NCBI RefSeq assembly: GCF_910591885.1
Contig: NC_063274.1
Location: 1,178,001 to 1,242,000, forward strand
DNA: 64,000 bases
DNA from: Bombus terrestris
Taxonomy: Eukaryota > Arthropoda > Insecta > Hymenoptera > Apidae
Direction of reading: 5' to 3'
The notes beneath the pieces were generated by a model, which saw nothing but the letters and a program-made list of their open reading frames with translations, was not told the origin of the DNA and ran no database searches. How positions within the stretch are numbered: position 1 is the stretch's first letter; each line of letters starts with the position of its first letter. A program made the position numbers and the translations under genes. Below, piece after piece: positions 25,400 to 38,450 of the stretch.

Positions 25400-25988
25400 A
25401 AGAAACAGTTACGAAGTAGCGAGTGCGAGAGGGAGTTGACCGAAGAAAAAGTAGCGGTGTGGTGGGGCAGTTAGCGACAGTGTACCGGTAGTGGTAACGC
25501 GGGTGTCGCGGTGTTATGCCGTGGTGAAGGTATACGCGTGCATGGATACACGAACACGCACACGGACCGAAAAGAGAAAGAAAATAAGAGGGAGGTAGAA
25601 GGAAGAAGGCCGGCAGTAGACAAGAGGAGTGGTAGAGGAGCACGAAGAAGCAAGTTGGCAGAGACAGCGTCGAGAGAAGTGGTGGTCGTGGTCGGTCGGT
25701 TGGTCGGTGGCAGTTCGAGTCTGTCGTCAGGTCGAGAGACGTGTGGTTAGGATCGACTCGTTGGCAACGTTCTCTCCGTGCTTCTACGTTTTTCTCCTTA
25801 TCTCCGTTGAATTTCTCGCCAGCCGAATGAAATTGTGCAATCGAGGCCTACGTTCACGACGTCTCTCAATATGGGTTAAATGGTGTTTTTCGGACGTGAC
25901 TCGACAAGATCGACGATCCGATTCTACCTGTTGTGCGCAAACTTCGATCGCCTGTGTATTTCCAAGTGAAAAGTAGTGCGTGTATCGT
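25400..25988 (+). other. trc: Candidate non-coding first exon of trc (25 kb promoter)
   Basis: A purine- and CpG-rich stretch that ends in a strong donor (exon end 25988, then GTAAGTTTTT). Open frames cover it on both strands but have the arginine/serine bias expected of GC-rich untranslated DNA. It is placed just upstream of the coding exon that ends at 27822 and could supply its leader. The left border is not known. Confidence 0.35.
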
Positions 25989-27497
25989 GTAAGTTTTTGC
26001 CGGAACGCATCCTACCGATCGAACGACATTCGTTTATTCGTGTACTCGTTTCTCTCGCTCTACGTTCCGTATATAGCTCTAGGAGGGAATCGAAAGGAAT
26101 ATTGCTCGTTGCAAGTAAAGAAGGAAAGAATAGGAGTGGCGGCAAGTTAGTTTATCGGAATCGAATGAACCGTATGCGTCGACGACGACGTCGAAGACGA
26201 GAACGACGGTAATACGTAGTCGCTGATGATAGCGCAACGAAACACGGATAATGCGGCAACTACGTGACCGACCGAGCAACATTCACCAGTGCGAGAGATC
26301 AACCTCGACCTCCAAACGTTTTGCCGACAGTGTAGTCTCCAAGAGTTTACGCTTTGGAGGGACAAGAAATATTCAGGAATGCCATCCTTTTCCCTATACT
26401 TACTTGGAAGACTGTGATGCCGCGATCGTAGAAAACTTTGTTCGTTCGATTTCTACGAAAAGATTCTTACGTAGGTCCGCGAGAAACCGTTAATCGAGAC
26501 TAGATTGGATCGAGCGAAGTAGGACAAAGTGCAATAATCCTACTTAAGGACAAATTCGTGCCGTGTATTTCTTCTATCTTTTCGATGCGCGGGCAAGATC
26601 AAGAATCTTCGGAAAGCGTTGCTGGATCGGGAACAAAAGTCGTTGCTTCGATCGATCGAGCGTTCGATTTTAAATACGCGTAGACTATTTTTCCTATCTG
26701 CATAATTTACCTGGATACTACCATTCCGCGGTAGCATAGTATTACTGAGAAAGGCTGCAATGAAAACTAAGTACCTTATAACGTACCAAATAAATGCGAA
26801 ATAGGTCGTTCGTTTTGATAAGAATTTTAAGGAAACGTACATATTACGCGGGAGACGTCGGAAGAATTTACAAAGAACTAGTTAATCCGATGTGATTTGT
26901 CCTTTCTATTTCTCCGTATTCTCCGTATTACGTTTGCAGAAAAAATAAGAAAATTCAACGAAGATACGAATTCCGTTTGTCGTTGGACGGTAATCGACTG
27001 CATCGAACAGCAGGGAAGATCAGCGAAAGAACAGCCATGACTTTGGATCGATCGGACGAGCAAGGGCGCATTTAGAATACAGAAAGAGTCGTCGAGGTAT
27101 GTGCAACAAGTTAAGGGGAAGCACGTGACTGTTAGCTGCTAAAGCAAACATCCGAGCAACATAGATAAAGTTGGAAGCGACGACCGCGAAACTTGAGGTA
27201 CGCGCGCGCACAAGAAAATATGTACCTATACTTGTACGTTCTCTTCCTGGCGAGTCGTGAGAAAAAACTCGCTGGCCGAGTTTAAAGGAAACGTCGAACA
27301 TCGGAATCGGCCGGTTGGTTATGAATTACGGAAGTAAGAAAAAAATAGGAAAAACAAAAAGTGTACATTGAATTTCGTGATCGTACGTTGCCGAACTTAT
27401 CGTCGATGCGCCTATGCCACGTACTCCGAAACGATATAGGAAATTTGCTCGAGTTTCCTAAATAATCTTATCTTCGCGGAAGGGTGTAAAACCTTGA

Positions 27498-27822
27498 ATG
27501 ACTTTTCCATTCTGCGGGTTTGTGTTTCGCTCGTCCGACGAGAGGACGAGACAAATGCCCGTCGCTTCGGAAGATTGGGTCCCGCACCCGGCTAAAATAA
27601 CCAGTTCCATTACTACCGTCAAAGGTACCACTATCCAAAGTACTACCACAGCTTGGATGTCGCCGTACAGCAGAGCATCTCCGTCCGAACGTCCAACTTC
27701 CAACAACAACAACAATAATGGAGTTGTTATACTCGAAGGATGTAGACCACCTGCTGCCACCACCGCTAGAAGGTTTCTCAGGTGGTTTAGCAGACTTGGT
27801 CAACCACCAATCGGAAAATCAG
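27498..27822 (+). CDS. trc: Alternative N-terminal coding exon of trc (isoform of about 576 residues)
   Basis: ATG at 27498 lies directly after an in-frame TGA (27495-27497), so translation must start here or at the later methionine (MPVASEDW). The 108 codons are rich in S, T, P and R, include a six-asparagine run, and end FLRWFSRLGQPPIGKSG before a donor GTAAAT (exon end 27822). The exon ends in phase 1, exactly what the first common trc exon at 52694 needs; the join reads SG-GVLE-MAATEST in frame. The last part is basic and aromatic (ARRFLRWFSRLG), a possible amphipathic membrane-binding helix. A leader could come from the 25 kb exon or from an acceptor near 26939 (TTTGCAG). No homologue outside close relatives comes to mind. 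The link to trc is inferred. Confidence 0.55.
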
Positions 27823-30800
27823 GTAAATTCGAAAGTGATTGTCAACCTTTCTTTTCTATCGCGTCAACGAATTAAGAAACTTGTAACGAAGTTTGCAATT
27901 TGCAATTTAGTTTTCATATTTCCCATTCTCTCGGTATTTTATCGTACGTATCTCGTCGAATGACGCGCGTTCGTTCTATTCGTGCCTCCTTGTTCCTACT
28001 TTCTATTTCATTCGTTCAAGGTATAATCGTGTAAAGGTAAACGATTGTAAAACTGCGTAAAAGAGACGAACTGGTCGAGGATCGGTATCGTCAATTTCTC
28101 GAAAGGGTGAATTCAACGCGAATAACTCGACGACTGAAATACCATCGGCAAATGATATTTTTTATTAAAAATTCTAGACTTTTGCACATCGATATCGGTT
28201 TGCGTGGAACAACAGTTAGTTCGATTCCACTGCAATCAGACGAGCCGCGTTTGTACGTACGAGTACCTACTCGTAAAGAGCAAGATCGATGTTACTGCGT
28301 AATAACGTAAGTGTTTGAGTATACTCGCGTCTTATTATAGTTAGCTGCGTGGTACTGTTAGTCATCGCAGGTGTTCCGTACACACGGCAGTGGCCATTAA
28401 TAAAAAGATCCTACTTACCAAGCAAATGTACACTTCACGACGGTAGCAGATAATTGAATAGGAATCGTATATGTACGATTATTAATACAAAAGCATTTCC
28501 ATTAACTGTGATTTCTTACGACTCGTAACTCTCGATCTTTGTTTAAGGAAGGACCACGCGAATTGTCTTTGTTCTTTCAACCTTTTCCTTCGTAACGCAC
28601 AGGTACATACTTACGATGATCGCTCGGAAAGTGATACCCGTTTACGCATAAAAGCCGTATAAAAGGATGAAACGTGCATGTGGAAGGTCGCTCGATATTC
28701 CTATTTAAAATACAAATTTCATCTATAAGTACTTAACTAGAGTTGTCATAGTCCGATACGTTTAAAATGGCGATGCAAATTGAAAATCCCGCCGATAACG
28801 ATTTACGTTTTCTCAATACTTAATACGCTCGTTCGGAAGCAATTCACCTTTTGAATAGTCGAATTACGGCAGTTTACGGTAATAAGGTTATATTTGAATT
28901 ATTCGTAAGACGACGAGTGCGGGAGTTCAATACGCGTGGAGAAACTGTATGTGATCGTAAGTGTTCCGATGTCATTACGAAAGACCTCAAGAAACGTGTC
29001 TGAGAATTCATTACGAGTGATCATCAGCGCATCAAACGATCCAACGATTCAGATTACCATCGTTTTTGCAAAATTGAAAGAGTTTCTGGACGAATAAGTG
29101 TTGGCGGGAAAGGAAGTGTTCGTCGAAGGTATACAGAAATTCGTCTCGCGTCGTGACAAGTGTTGGAATACGGGTCGTAGTTGTATTGGAAAATATTTAA
29201 TTGTATATAATAAAACTACGCTCGTATCGTTGTTACTTCAAAACGGGCATTACTTTCAGCACGATGCTCGTGTTGTACATCGTCCGAAACTATATTTCAG
29301 GAAGTAATTTAATCGATTAACAGTAACGAAAGCGTTACGATGTTTACAATAATATTAGAGATTGGAAAAGGAGCAGCCAACTTGGTGAATCGATTTCATT
29401 AATTAACGTCTTTTGTTATCAGTTTGAATTAGTTAATCGGCGTCGAATAAAATAACTTTTTTCAACCATACATTTATGCCAAGTATACGTAGAATCTCTG
29501 CAACGATCAGTGTCAAGTTCCTGGTATTTAACGATGCGTCGAGTATTTGGTGCAACGTACTCGAGCTACCATGACGAACGCAGAATCGTATTAACGGGGC
29601 TTCCATTGTTTCCACGATCTTTCAACAGTCTATCTATACGTTTCCACAGCGTTTTTCTCTTATACGTAAGAGAAGCACCCTCGCTGTGTTTGCGCAGTGT
29701 TTACTCGAAGAACGTCACATCTCCTTCGTTCGTCTCAAACTCGTTTTTATCCGTTCCGATTGATCGTTGTTGGAAACTGAACTAAATTAAACGAAATTCG
29801 TATTAGAGTCAGACGAGCATCTCGATCTTTGTACAAATTTGTAATTCAAATTGTCGAGCTATGCGTATTAATCGATTACATAGAGTAGATGTATCGTCGA
29901 ATTTAACTGTGACGACGTTTCCTCGAAACAAACGTGCATAACGCTGCCTAAAATAACGAGTGTTTCGCGAACAAAAGAAGATTATTCTTGAGATTCAAAC
30001 TCCCCGGCAAACGTGGCACGACACGATAACTAGGCCGGAAAGAGGACGAACAGTAAACTTGATAAATAAACATTAGACTTGGTGTGCAAACCAGGTCGCG
30101 ATCGTTGCTGGCAACGGCATGTCGTAGAATTCGTAATAACCGCGTTCTCTGTTATGTCCTTTCTCTTTATAATCATGCACAATTAACAGGAAGCGAATAA
30201 GCAGTACGGTTCTGTCAGGTGTTGCTCGATTGTTTTTCGCTGTTTAAGAAATATCGCGTTCAAAGACGCAAAAATCGTAAAATTCGTGATACGCGCCTTC
30301 TAACATATTCGTCAAGTACACAACGAAAATTATTAATGCAAATAAATTTCGAATCTAGAACGAGTTATGGATAAGGAACGACGATGTCGAACGATAACAG
30401 AGTCGTACCATAGTCCGAGTTTCTAATTAGACTAATAAGCGAAAAACAAGTTACGTAAGATTGCCATTTATAATCGTCTTGATCGTTACATCTTATTTAC
30501 TGGTAATGTTTTATATCTATTTATTTACGTATTTCGACCGACCCGTTAGATGTTTATCGATATCTATGGACATCCGCTATTTCCGATTAAACGTCGGTTA
30601 ATAATTCTTTAATTTATATCACATTTTCTTTAAGTTTTTTATTTTTATCTATTTATAAATCGGTGTCAGCGACTTATTCAAGACTCGTCGTAAATTTAAA
30701 ACTTATTTTCAAGTTTCAGATTCTTTATACGTATGTATTATTCTTTTCTCGCGATCGGTGACGTTTAATTCAATGACCGAATATTATAATCCGAAGCTTA

Positions 30801-33800
30801 TAATCTTGGTCTATGAATTAGTCTAAGATATTCCAAGGAAAGTCTATCGATCACGGTAGTGAAGGTAATAACCGTTTTTGAGAAACGCGATCTTTTCGGT
30901 TAACGATCAAACAAAACATCGAACCAACGTCTCTGCTAGAAACTTACGACATTACCGTCTTCTTCATCTGCAGCCTCGCGATACATACATCGTTTGAGCA
31001 CCTTACCGTTTTTAATCACATTGCACGAAGTATCAATCGATAAATCGATAAACATCCATCTATCGATCAATTTTCTCAAATTTGCCGAGCAATTAAGAAC
31101 CTTCTGTACCGTGCTTTGTCTTAATTCGTAATTGAATCGTAACTTAGGATACTCGACGTAATGTTACATATTCTATACGAGATTCGTTACCATAGTCGGT
31201 TTATACGAGAAAGCCTAGAAGAGATTTTTCAACGATGTCGCGTTTACGCGTTGTGTAATTCTTAGCTTGTTTGCGCGTGGGTGAAACCGAGTATGTATGA
31301 TGTATCACCTGGCAACGTTGCGAGCAAAAGTGGAAGTTGGGATTCGAATCACGATCGGTTTCTCTTCGTAGCAAGACAATGCTTGCTTCCGGGAAATTCA
31401 TAAGCCACGAGTATTAGTTTTTGCAAAGTTTATATCAAAGGGACGCCAATTTTTCCTTACAAATGCTTATTGTCGCGCATCGTACGAGATACATATCGTC
31501 TATGATTTACATGTTACTCAAAGCAACGCAAAATCGTGATAACGTTGGTAATTATTAACGAGCTAGGCGTTCTTGATTTCCATGTTTTTTCAATATGTCG
31601 TAGAAATCAACGTTTTGAACGACTCCTTTCTATATACGTTACCGCCGGACTGTCTTAGTTTCGAGAAGAAATCGAGAACGCGTCGGTTTTCTAAATAATT
31701 ACCATAAAATTGTCTTCTTTATACGTACATATCTCGCTAGTTTATTTTAGTTTAACGATAGTCAAAATCGATGATCAAGTTTTCGTAAAAGGTTTCGTTT
31801 TAACAGCGGGTGAAAAGGAAAGAACGTTTTCTTCCGCGAAGAAACGTTCGTCTGCGTGGAATACTCGTTGTCACGCAATACGCTATCAGATACGAGGTCA
31901 TTGGCTTGTAATCTCTCAAGGAGGTTACATACACATAGGTGCTCGAGCAAGAATACCGTCGAGTGTGTCACCTGTTTTAAATTGTTTTTCTACGCGAACA
32001 CGAACATTCTCACGTCTATCTTCGTTTTGAAGGTACATCGTACTTTTCTCAAGGTATTCTTTTTCTCGATTTTATTAAGAGCAACCAAGACGATATACTT
32101 CATTGAATGGAAACATATCTCATCGTACGATTTGGCGTGTTTAATCGCGCGATATAACGTATAATATGATTTCACGTAATAAAAATTAGTATTTGATTTA
32201 TCGCGTCTCGTCATATTCGAAAATGCTGCGTGATTTCTTTCACGAATTTCGATGTGTCAAGAAATTGAAAGTACGGTTAAGTTTCAAAGCACGCTCGCGT
32301 GTAACGGTATTTCGAAATTTGAAATAGAGTCGTTAAATAGAGGAACAAAGTTCTCGGGAAAAATTAATGAATTTAATAATTTCGAGAGTTCCAGTTCTAT
32401 ACCATATCCACATACATACACCGCTATAAAACGCGTCTGTATGTTTGTTTAATATTACGAAACCAAAGAGAAATTTTTTTAACATTGTCATATTTATTTT
32501 ATTACATCTTGTTTCTTCGACTTGAGCAATTTTTGTTACGATGGAATTAAGAAATAACGACTTGAGTTTCTAGTCGCTGAATACTTACTTCGTTCATTTC
32601 AATAAATACCAATTATTATTTTGAACTTTCTATGTAACAATTATGTTACGTACAAATATATAGCTATAAGTAAGTATACTACTACGTATTAAGAAATATT
32701 AAAATTGAAAAAATTGAAAAGATAAAAAAAATATTAAAAATTTAAGGCTGATCTATCGACCATTTTCGCCGCCTAGTCGTCGATTATAAAGGTGTACGGA
32801 TGGTCGGCTCAACCGACTATACATCTTTAATATTCTCTAATTAATTGGTGAAAATATCGTTCAAGCTTTTGATCGTCGACATCTGAGAAATAACAGCGTT
32901 TACACGATCCCTTTCCATTTGCACTATTTTGGCTTGATCTTCTTCCTGCGGTTTATCCTCTTCGATGTAACGGTAGATATAACATGCTTTTTCTTCTTTG
33001 GGAATTGGTGTCACGCAAAAACAATATATATACGTATAATCTTACAAGCAAAGTCGAGGATTACTTGACCCGTTGGGCATATATTACACATACGCTCTCG
33101 TTCATAAGATATAAATCCGTAAATATTCGGATACTTATGGACGGGGATGTATGTAAGTACAATGTACATGGACGATGTATCTGCTACACGTGTACGCCCA
33201 AGCGTTCGTTCGCGAACAAAGCAACCATTGTCATGCGTGTACAGCAGTGTTCGCATCGCTCGCACGAAATTATGTTTTATACTTTCTCGTTCTTATTTAC
33301 GGAACGTATCCGTTAGCGAATAAGATTTTAAAATCTTGTTATTTTGGCGATTGAGATGAACAGGATTCGTTAATGCGTATAGGTTGTCGCTAAAAGCAAC
33401 TGCTTATCGAATGATATTCCATTTTTAAATATCGTTATAATCGTATTTCTAATTGCGAGCATTTATTTGTACGATGTATCACGATGGCGCAAATCGCTCT
33501 ATCGCCTCGTCAAGTGGCACAGCATCAGTTCACGGCTCTTGATAAATTTCGTTGGAAAATTAAATTTCTACGCGATTCGTTTATCGTTGCGTCGTTTTAT
33601 AATCTCAGAGGAGGCTCGGTCGTCGAATGGAAACGCGATCAAGCTTGCCTAATCTGACGGTTTTGTAACTTTGCAAAATTGCTTGTTCCACGCATTCTTT
33701 GTTCACTCGCGCACGAGTAATAGATTGGAGGCAAATTTTTGGGTCGACATCGATCTCGTGGCACAGTTTTTTCTTCCTCGAAACTCGAGCGACCGTGGAA

Positions 33801-36800
33801 TATGAAAAACTCAATATGGTCGATAGAACGCAAAACAAATATTTCGTTACTGGGATATTGTACGGAAAAAACAAACAGCGTGTCCGCAATCTCACCGAAC
33901 AATTATCCCGAACAAATCGTCATTCTATACCAGAGATGAAATTCTATGCGATACGCATCGACATTTAAACGGCATTACCATTTTACCGAGAGCTGACTGT
34001 TGTCAAAAAGTCACGCATACCGGAGATGGGATCAGATTCAGCCGTAGACAATCGTAATAACATAATTTAACTCGTCTCTTATATCGAAATTGTCAAAGCA
34101 TCGAAAGTGATTTGATGGATATTTAAAAATATTGCGAACAAGTATTTTCAATTTTCAGATATTAGATTTGGATTTTGATACCAAAATATGCATAAAAATA
34201 TAAGATAGAGCAGGATGGAACGAAACACGAAATACGTACTTGACGTTATCCGGCAGTATGTACATGGGTACGATCAATCGTCGTGCATATCACGAGAACT
34301 ACTTGTTTTCATCGTTATCTATTCGCTCTAGTGTCGATAAGGGTAACACGAAAACACTTTGTTAATCACAATGTTGTGCGAACATCGTAAAAATATCAGA
34401 ATCATCGGCGATGATTTAAATTAAAAATCGATGAACACTTGACGCATATGCTTTAAAAACGAGTGTTCTCAGTTGGGTGGGTAGCTTTCTATTTCTCATT
34501 CGATTCTCTCTGTTCTGTTCTCACTTCTACTCTGAATTAACGACGCGGAAACTTCAAGGCTTCTCGCGTTATATGTAATATATTTCGCAACGAGTCTTAA
34601 ATTCTCTCGCCGGTTAAAATGCAGTCGATTGCGTTGCCACTTAGTTAGCGTTGCTCCTTTCGCCTTGCTCGCCGTTTTACCTATTCACCCCTTGCTGCGC
34701 GTTCCTGTTACACGTACTTAGCGTATAACAGTCGGTGTTGCGACAGAGATTGTATACTCTCGTTACATTCTCGCAAGTAACCCTACAAATACTTTATTTA
34801 TTCGTTATCGATCGTATCGATCGTACGTATGACAATTACGATACTTTGTATATTTTATTTTATCCGATATGTAGAATGAAAATCGAGAAAACGTCGTTGC
34901 GACGAAGGCAACGAGTATGGCGCAAGATTGTAACTGTTGAACCATAAGCGTAATTAAAAATATCTATAGTAATCGGTCGAGTACTTATCCGGTACCCAAG
35001 TCAGGCAAAGTTGCCACTCTCCGATGCGAATTTTGACAAAAGACGAACAGTATTCTTTTGTCCACGATTCGTCCACGTTTGTCCACTCAGAATTTCCGTT
35101 CGTTCGCTATTGAATGAACGAATCCCGTTTGTTTTTTTTTCTTTTGTAAAAATTCGCATTTAAAGGTGCCAATTTCGCACAACTGCGTATCCAAGTATAG
35201 GTATACTACACATTTCAGGAAGTTAATGCGTTTTCCATGACTTTCTTGAAGTTGCCCCGTGAAAAGGCAGTAACGTAACATTCTCCGAGTAATTACTTTG
35301 TGAGAAGAAAAGAAACATTGCGAGCAAGTCAGCTTTTGTAACAACTCTGTACGTTCGTTTCTACGTTTTCTCTCGTACAAGATATCATTCTATAGCTTAA
35401 ACTATAGCGTAAGAATGGATAAATGACATAATATGACTGTTTAGGGTACTTTATAATATCGCGTCCTTGACACGCGCGCACGTTAACTAAAATTAAGCCA
35501 AGGAATTCGGAACCATAGCCAAAAACCAATGCTATGACTTTGGCAAAAGTTCTTCAAACTTGCTAAAGCATGTCCAATTTGATCGTACTTCATACTAGAT
35601 ACCGCGTGTACTCTGCTACGTGTTACGTTTGCTTGAAATTTCGTTTAAAGTAACGTTCTTTCAAAGTCCGCGCTATCGATCATGTACGTTTATTCGACTG
35701 TACGTTATTGTGGTTTTTAATATCGTTTCTCGATAACCACGTACGTACAGCCGTTGCTCCTCTCTTCGAGCGTTATTAGTATCACGATAAATATACGATA
35801 AAAAAGAAGAGAGAAATAAACGGATATTTGTTATTCGAATGGGATACTATGAAACGAGAGCAAATAACGGATAAAAGTAGGATGCGAGCGAGCAACCTAA
35901 CGATTATGTATTACGATGCGCGTTCGATCGTTTGCGAAGCAGGCTCGCACTTTACTCGATCGATCGTACTAAAACGAGTTATACGTCTAGTTTGTCATCC
36001 GTCTGTCGACGCGAACGGTCTAATTGTGAATATGCTTTCACGTTTAAAAGAAACGTTCGATGAAACGTGGAATACTGCGTACGAATAGCATAGGAATAGT
36101 CGGTGGAAATGATATAGCGAGGTTGTAAATTAAAATATTAAGCGTCGACATCAATTGGCGTAGCTGCACTCAGGGTCGTGCGCGTTTTATAGAATCACCT
36201 TGAATCTCAAGCTGCAAAAATCACTTCTGAATCGATATTTCAAATTTCAGGATTTCAAATTACAATTGCTGTACATCGCGTAAAACGTATACGGTATAGA
36301 CCCCTCCTGTTCAAATATTTAAAAATCCCAGCGCTTCTATCGTCCGTACATGATATTTCCCGGCGATAGATGCCTTTTTCCGTTTCAAATATGTACATAT
36401 TTTATTAATGTTCGTGTACAATGTATTCTTTCGTTTATTCGGTCGAGAGAATTCTAATTAGAAGAATTTAGTACGAAAGTAACGGCGTTCTAACTACCGA
36501 AACAAAATACGACGTAATTGAAGAACTGGAAAGTGGCGTAAATGCACTAGAATAAACAGAAATACATAGTGCTGGAAAAGCCACGATCACAGACACGAAA
36601 AAACAAAAACACGATATTGAAAATTATCCAAAGAACGTAGATTCCTACGATGCTGGCAACGGTGGAAAAAAGAATTTAAATGTACCGATGGTAGCAGTTT
36701 CGTTGCGATAAAGACGATAATAACGACGATTTTATACAAATGGAAAGAGCAAACGAAAGTGCTAATGAAAAGGTGCCTTCTTGTACCGTAGCAAAGATGG

Positions 36801-37240
36801 TATTCGAAAAAAGGCTTCGATAATTCGAAGCACAAAAAGAATAACTCTATGCAATTACGTACTTGCAAACAAATATGGAGTTCATAAATATTTAAAGAAC
36901 TTATCAATTAACCTTAACCTGTATTTGAATAAACGAAACTTTATATGATCGATTGTTTTATTATCCGAACGGTCTCTTTCGTCTCCTTGTTAGTTAGGAT
37001 AAGAGAGACACTAGTGTATTTTTGGTAGGTCGTGTCCTCCAAATTCTACTTTATACAAACGTTTGTTAAATCTCAAAAAAAAAAAATAATTTTGAAACGA
37101 AGTATCGTTGCTTTGACCGATCCGACGATTGGTTGCGTTTTCGTGTTCGTTCGATCGTACGTTTATTCGATTTTATAACAGCTTTACGCTCGATCGTACG
37201 AATCCCGCTCGAGTTTTGATCCAAAGTACAGTTAACCGAG
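27823..37240 (+). other. Large intron-like region of trc; no plus-strand exon recognised
   Basis: About 9.4 kb of CpG-rich DNA without recognised coding exons on the plus strand. The only protein-like stretch I find is on the minus strand at 33014-32841 (listed separately). A 24-base sequence at 36253-36276 recurs in nearly the same form at 19562-19585. Confidence 0.4.
32841..33014 (-). pseudogene. Unidentified protein-like open stretch, possible exon or retrocopy fragment
   Basis: On the minus strand a 58-codon frame runs from about 33014 to the TAA at 32843-32841. It lacks an ATG at its left edge; the nearest in-frame stop upstream is near 33040. Its composition is unlike the surrounding chance frames: acidic and helical, with a run of alternating charged residues (YIEEDKPQEEDQAKIVQMER) and a soluble C-terminus (MSTIKSLNDIFTN). 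A weak acceptor (CCCAAAG) at about 33001 could make it a last exon; no matching upstream exon was found. It may be a small last exon of a minus-strand gene nested in the trc intron, a processed copy of a small protein gene, or chance. I do not recognise the family. Confidence 0.35.
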
Positions 37241-38450
37241 GACCGCGGACACCTTCACGCCGATGACGTCACTGGTAAAACTACCGTCACCGGAGCAACA
37301 ATTGGGGCCGCGAAACAACCGGTAACTTTTGATTCTCTACTGCGGTACCTCGCTACGCTCCAACGTCGTCTTCGTTTCATCGCTTTTTCCATAAACTAAT
37401 CGTTGATACGATTAATACGATTCCATGCCGTATCGACTTACGTGTATACGTTATTATCCATTTACACGTATAACGTACATGCAAATAACGTACATAATGT
37501 AACGATGTTTATAAGAGACACGATTACGCGATTCACGAGCTATTGTTCGCGTCGCGTTGGCAAAAATAACGGTAACATTTGTCGGTATTTGGTCGAGCTG
37601 TTCGTCAAATTTGCAACTTAAATTTTGATAACGTTATAGTTCCGTTATCGAAGTAGCGTAATCGTAAACGGTGGCTCGATAAACGATAATCGATGACCTA
37701 TTCACCGAACGTTCGCGAGAGGTGGGCGCGAAAATGCTTATGATTTTAATTTGGAACACTCTCGAACGTGAAACGAATATCTAACTAATTGGAGTGTCGA
37801 TGCACGTTCTGCGAATACGCAAGAAACGTGCGTGAGCATACGTTGACGCGTGGACACAAGTGGGCATAGTGGGCACTTGGGCAGTGTGGGCACACATCGA
37901 GTCCCCCTATTTTCATCGTATCATCCACTCGGACTCGCTTGTGTCCGATCGCGTTCGTTCGACCACGGTTAGTCGATCGTTCAGTCACTCGGTTAGACGG
38001 TCACCAAGTTACGTTCGCGTACGTGCGCTCCAGTCGTTCGAATATTCGATTCGAGTATTCCTGTTCGATTCCGGTGGGTTTCGTGCACCTCTTTCCGAAA
38101 GCGTATCGCGTCACGCAGTTGACTCGCAGCGTCTCTTTCGATTCCCTGGATCGTTTCGCCGCGGCGTCGCCGTCGTGTTCGCGTCCGCGTGTCACTGACA
38201 CACAGCTCTGCGCTTTTGCTTTCTTCTCGATGCTCGATCATTTTCGTTACTTGTACTATCGTGACCAAATTTTTCTGCTCGAGCGAATCTTTTTTTGCGA
38301 AGTAACTCCGCGACGTTACTCTTCCCGTTATAAATTCGATCTCACGATTCTCCTGAGATTTTCGACGGAAAACTTTATTTATAGATTTAAGAATTTACGA
38401 CTCGCGTGTAAAAGTGAACATTTATACGACAGTTTGTTGTAGAATTTTTA
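37241..38450. promoter_or_regulatory. CpG-rich block with a full CRE palindrome
   Basis: This block is richer in G and C than its flanks. It contains TGACGTCA (37264-37271) and a dense stretch of GC-rich motifs to about 37350, then a second GC-rich part at 37850-38210. Open frames of 167 codons or less occur but are low-complexity S, R and F frames. It may be an alternative promoter or enhancer of trc. Confidence 0.3.

Noticed and set aside
31325..31350. T-loop-like sequence GATTCGAATC suggesting a tRNA
   Set aside because: The flanking bases do not pair as a T-stem and no D-arm or acceptor stem can be formed.
37939..38442. 167-codon plus-strand open frame
   Set aside because: Low-complexity S, R and F frame with an equally open minus strand; no known domain.
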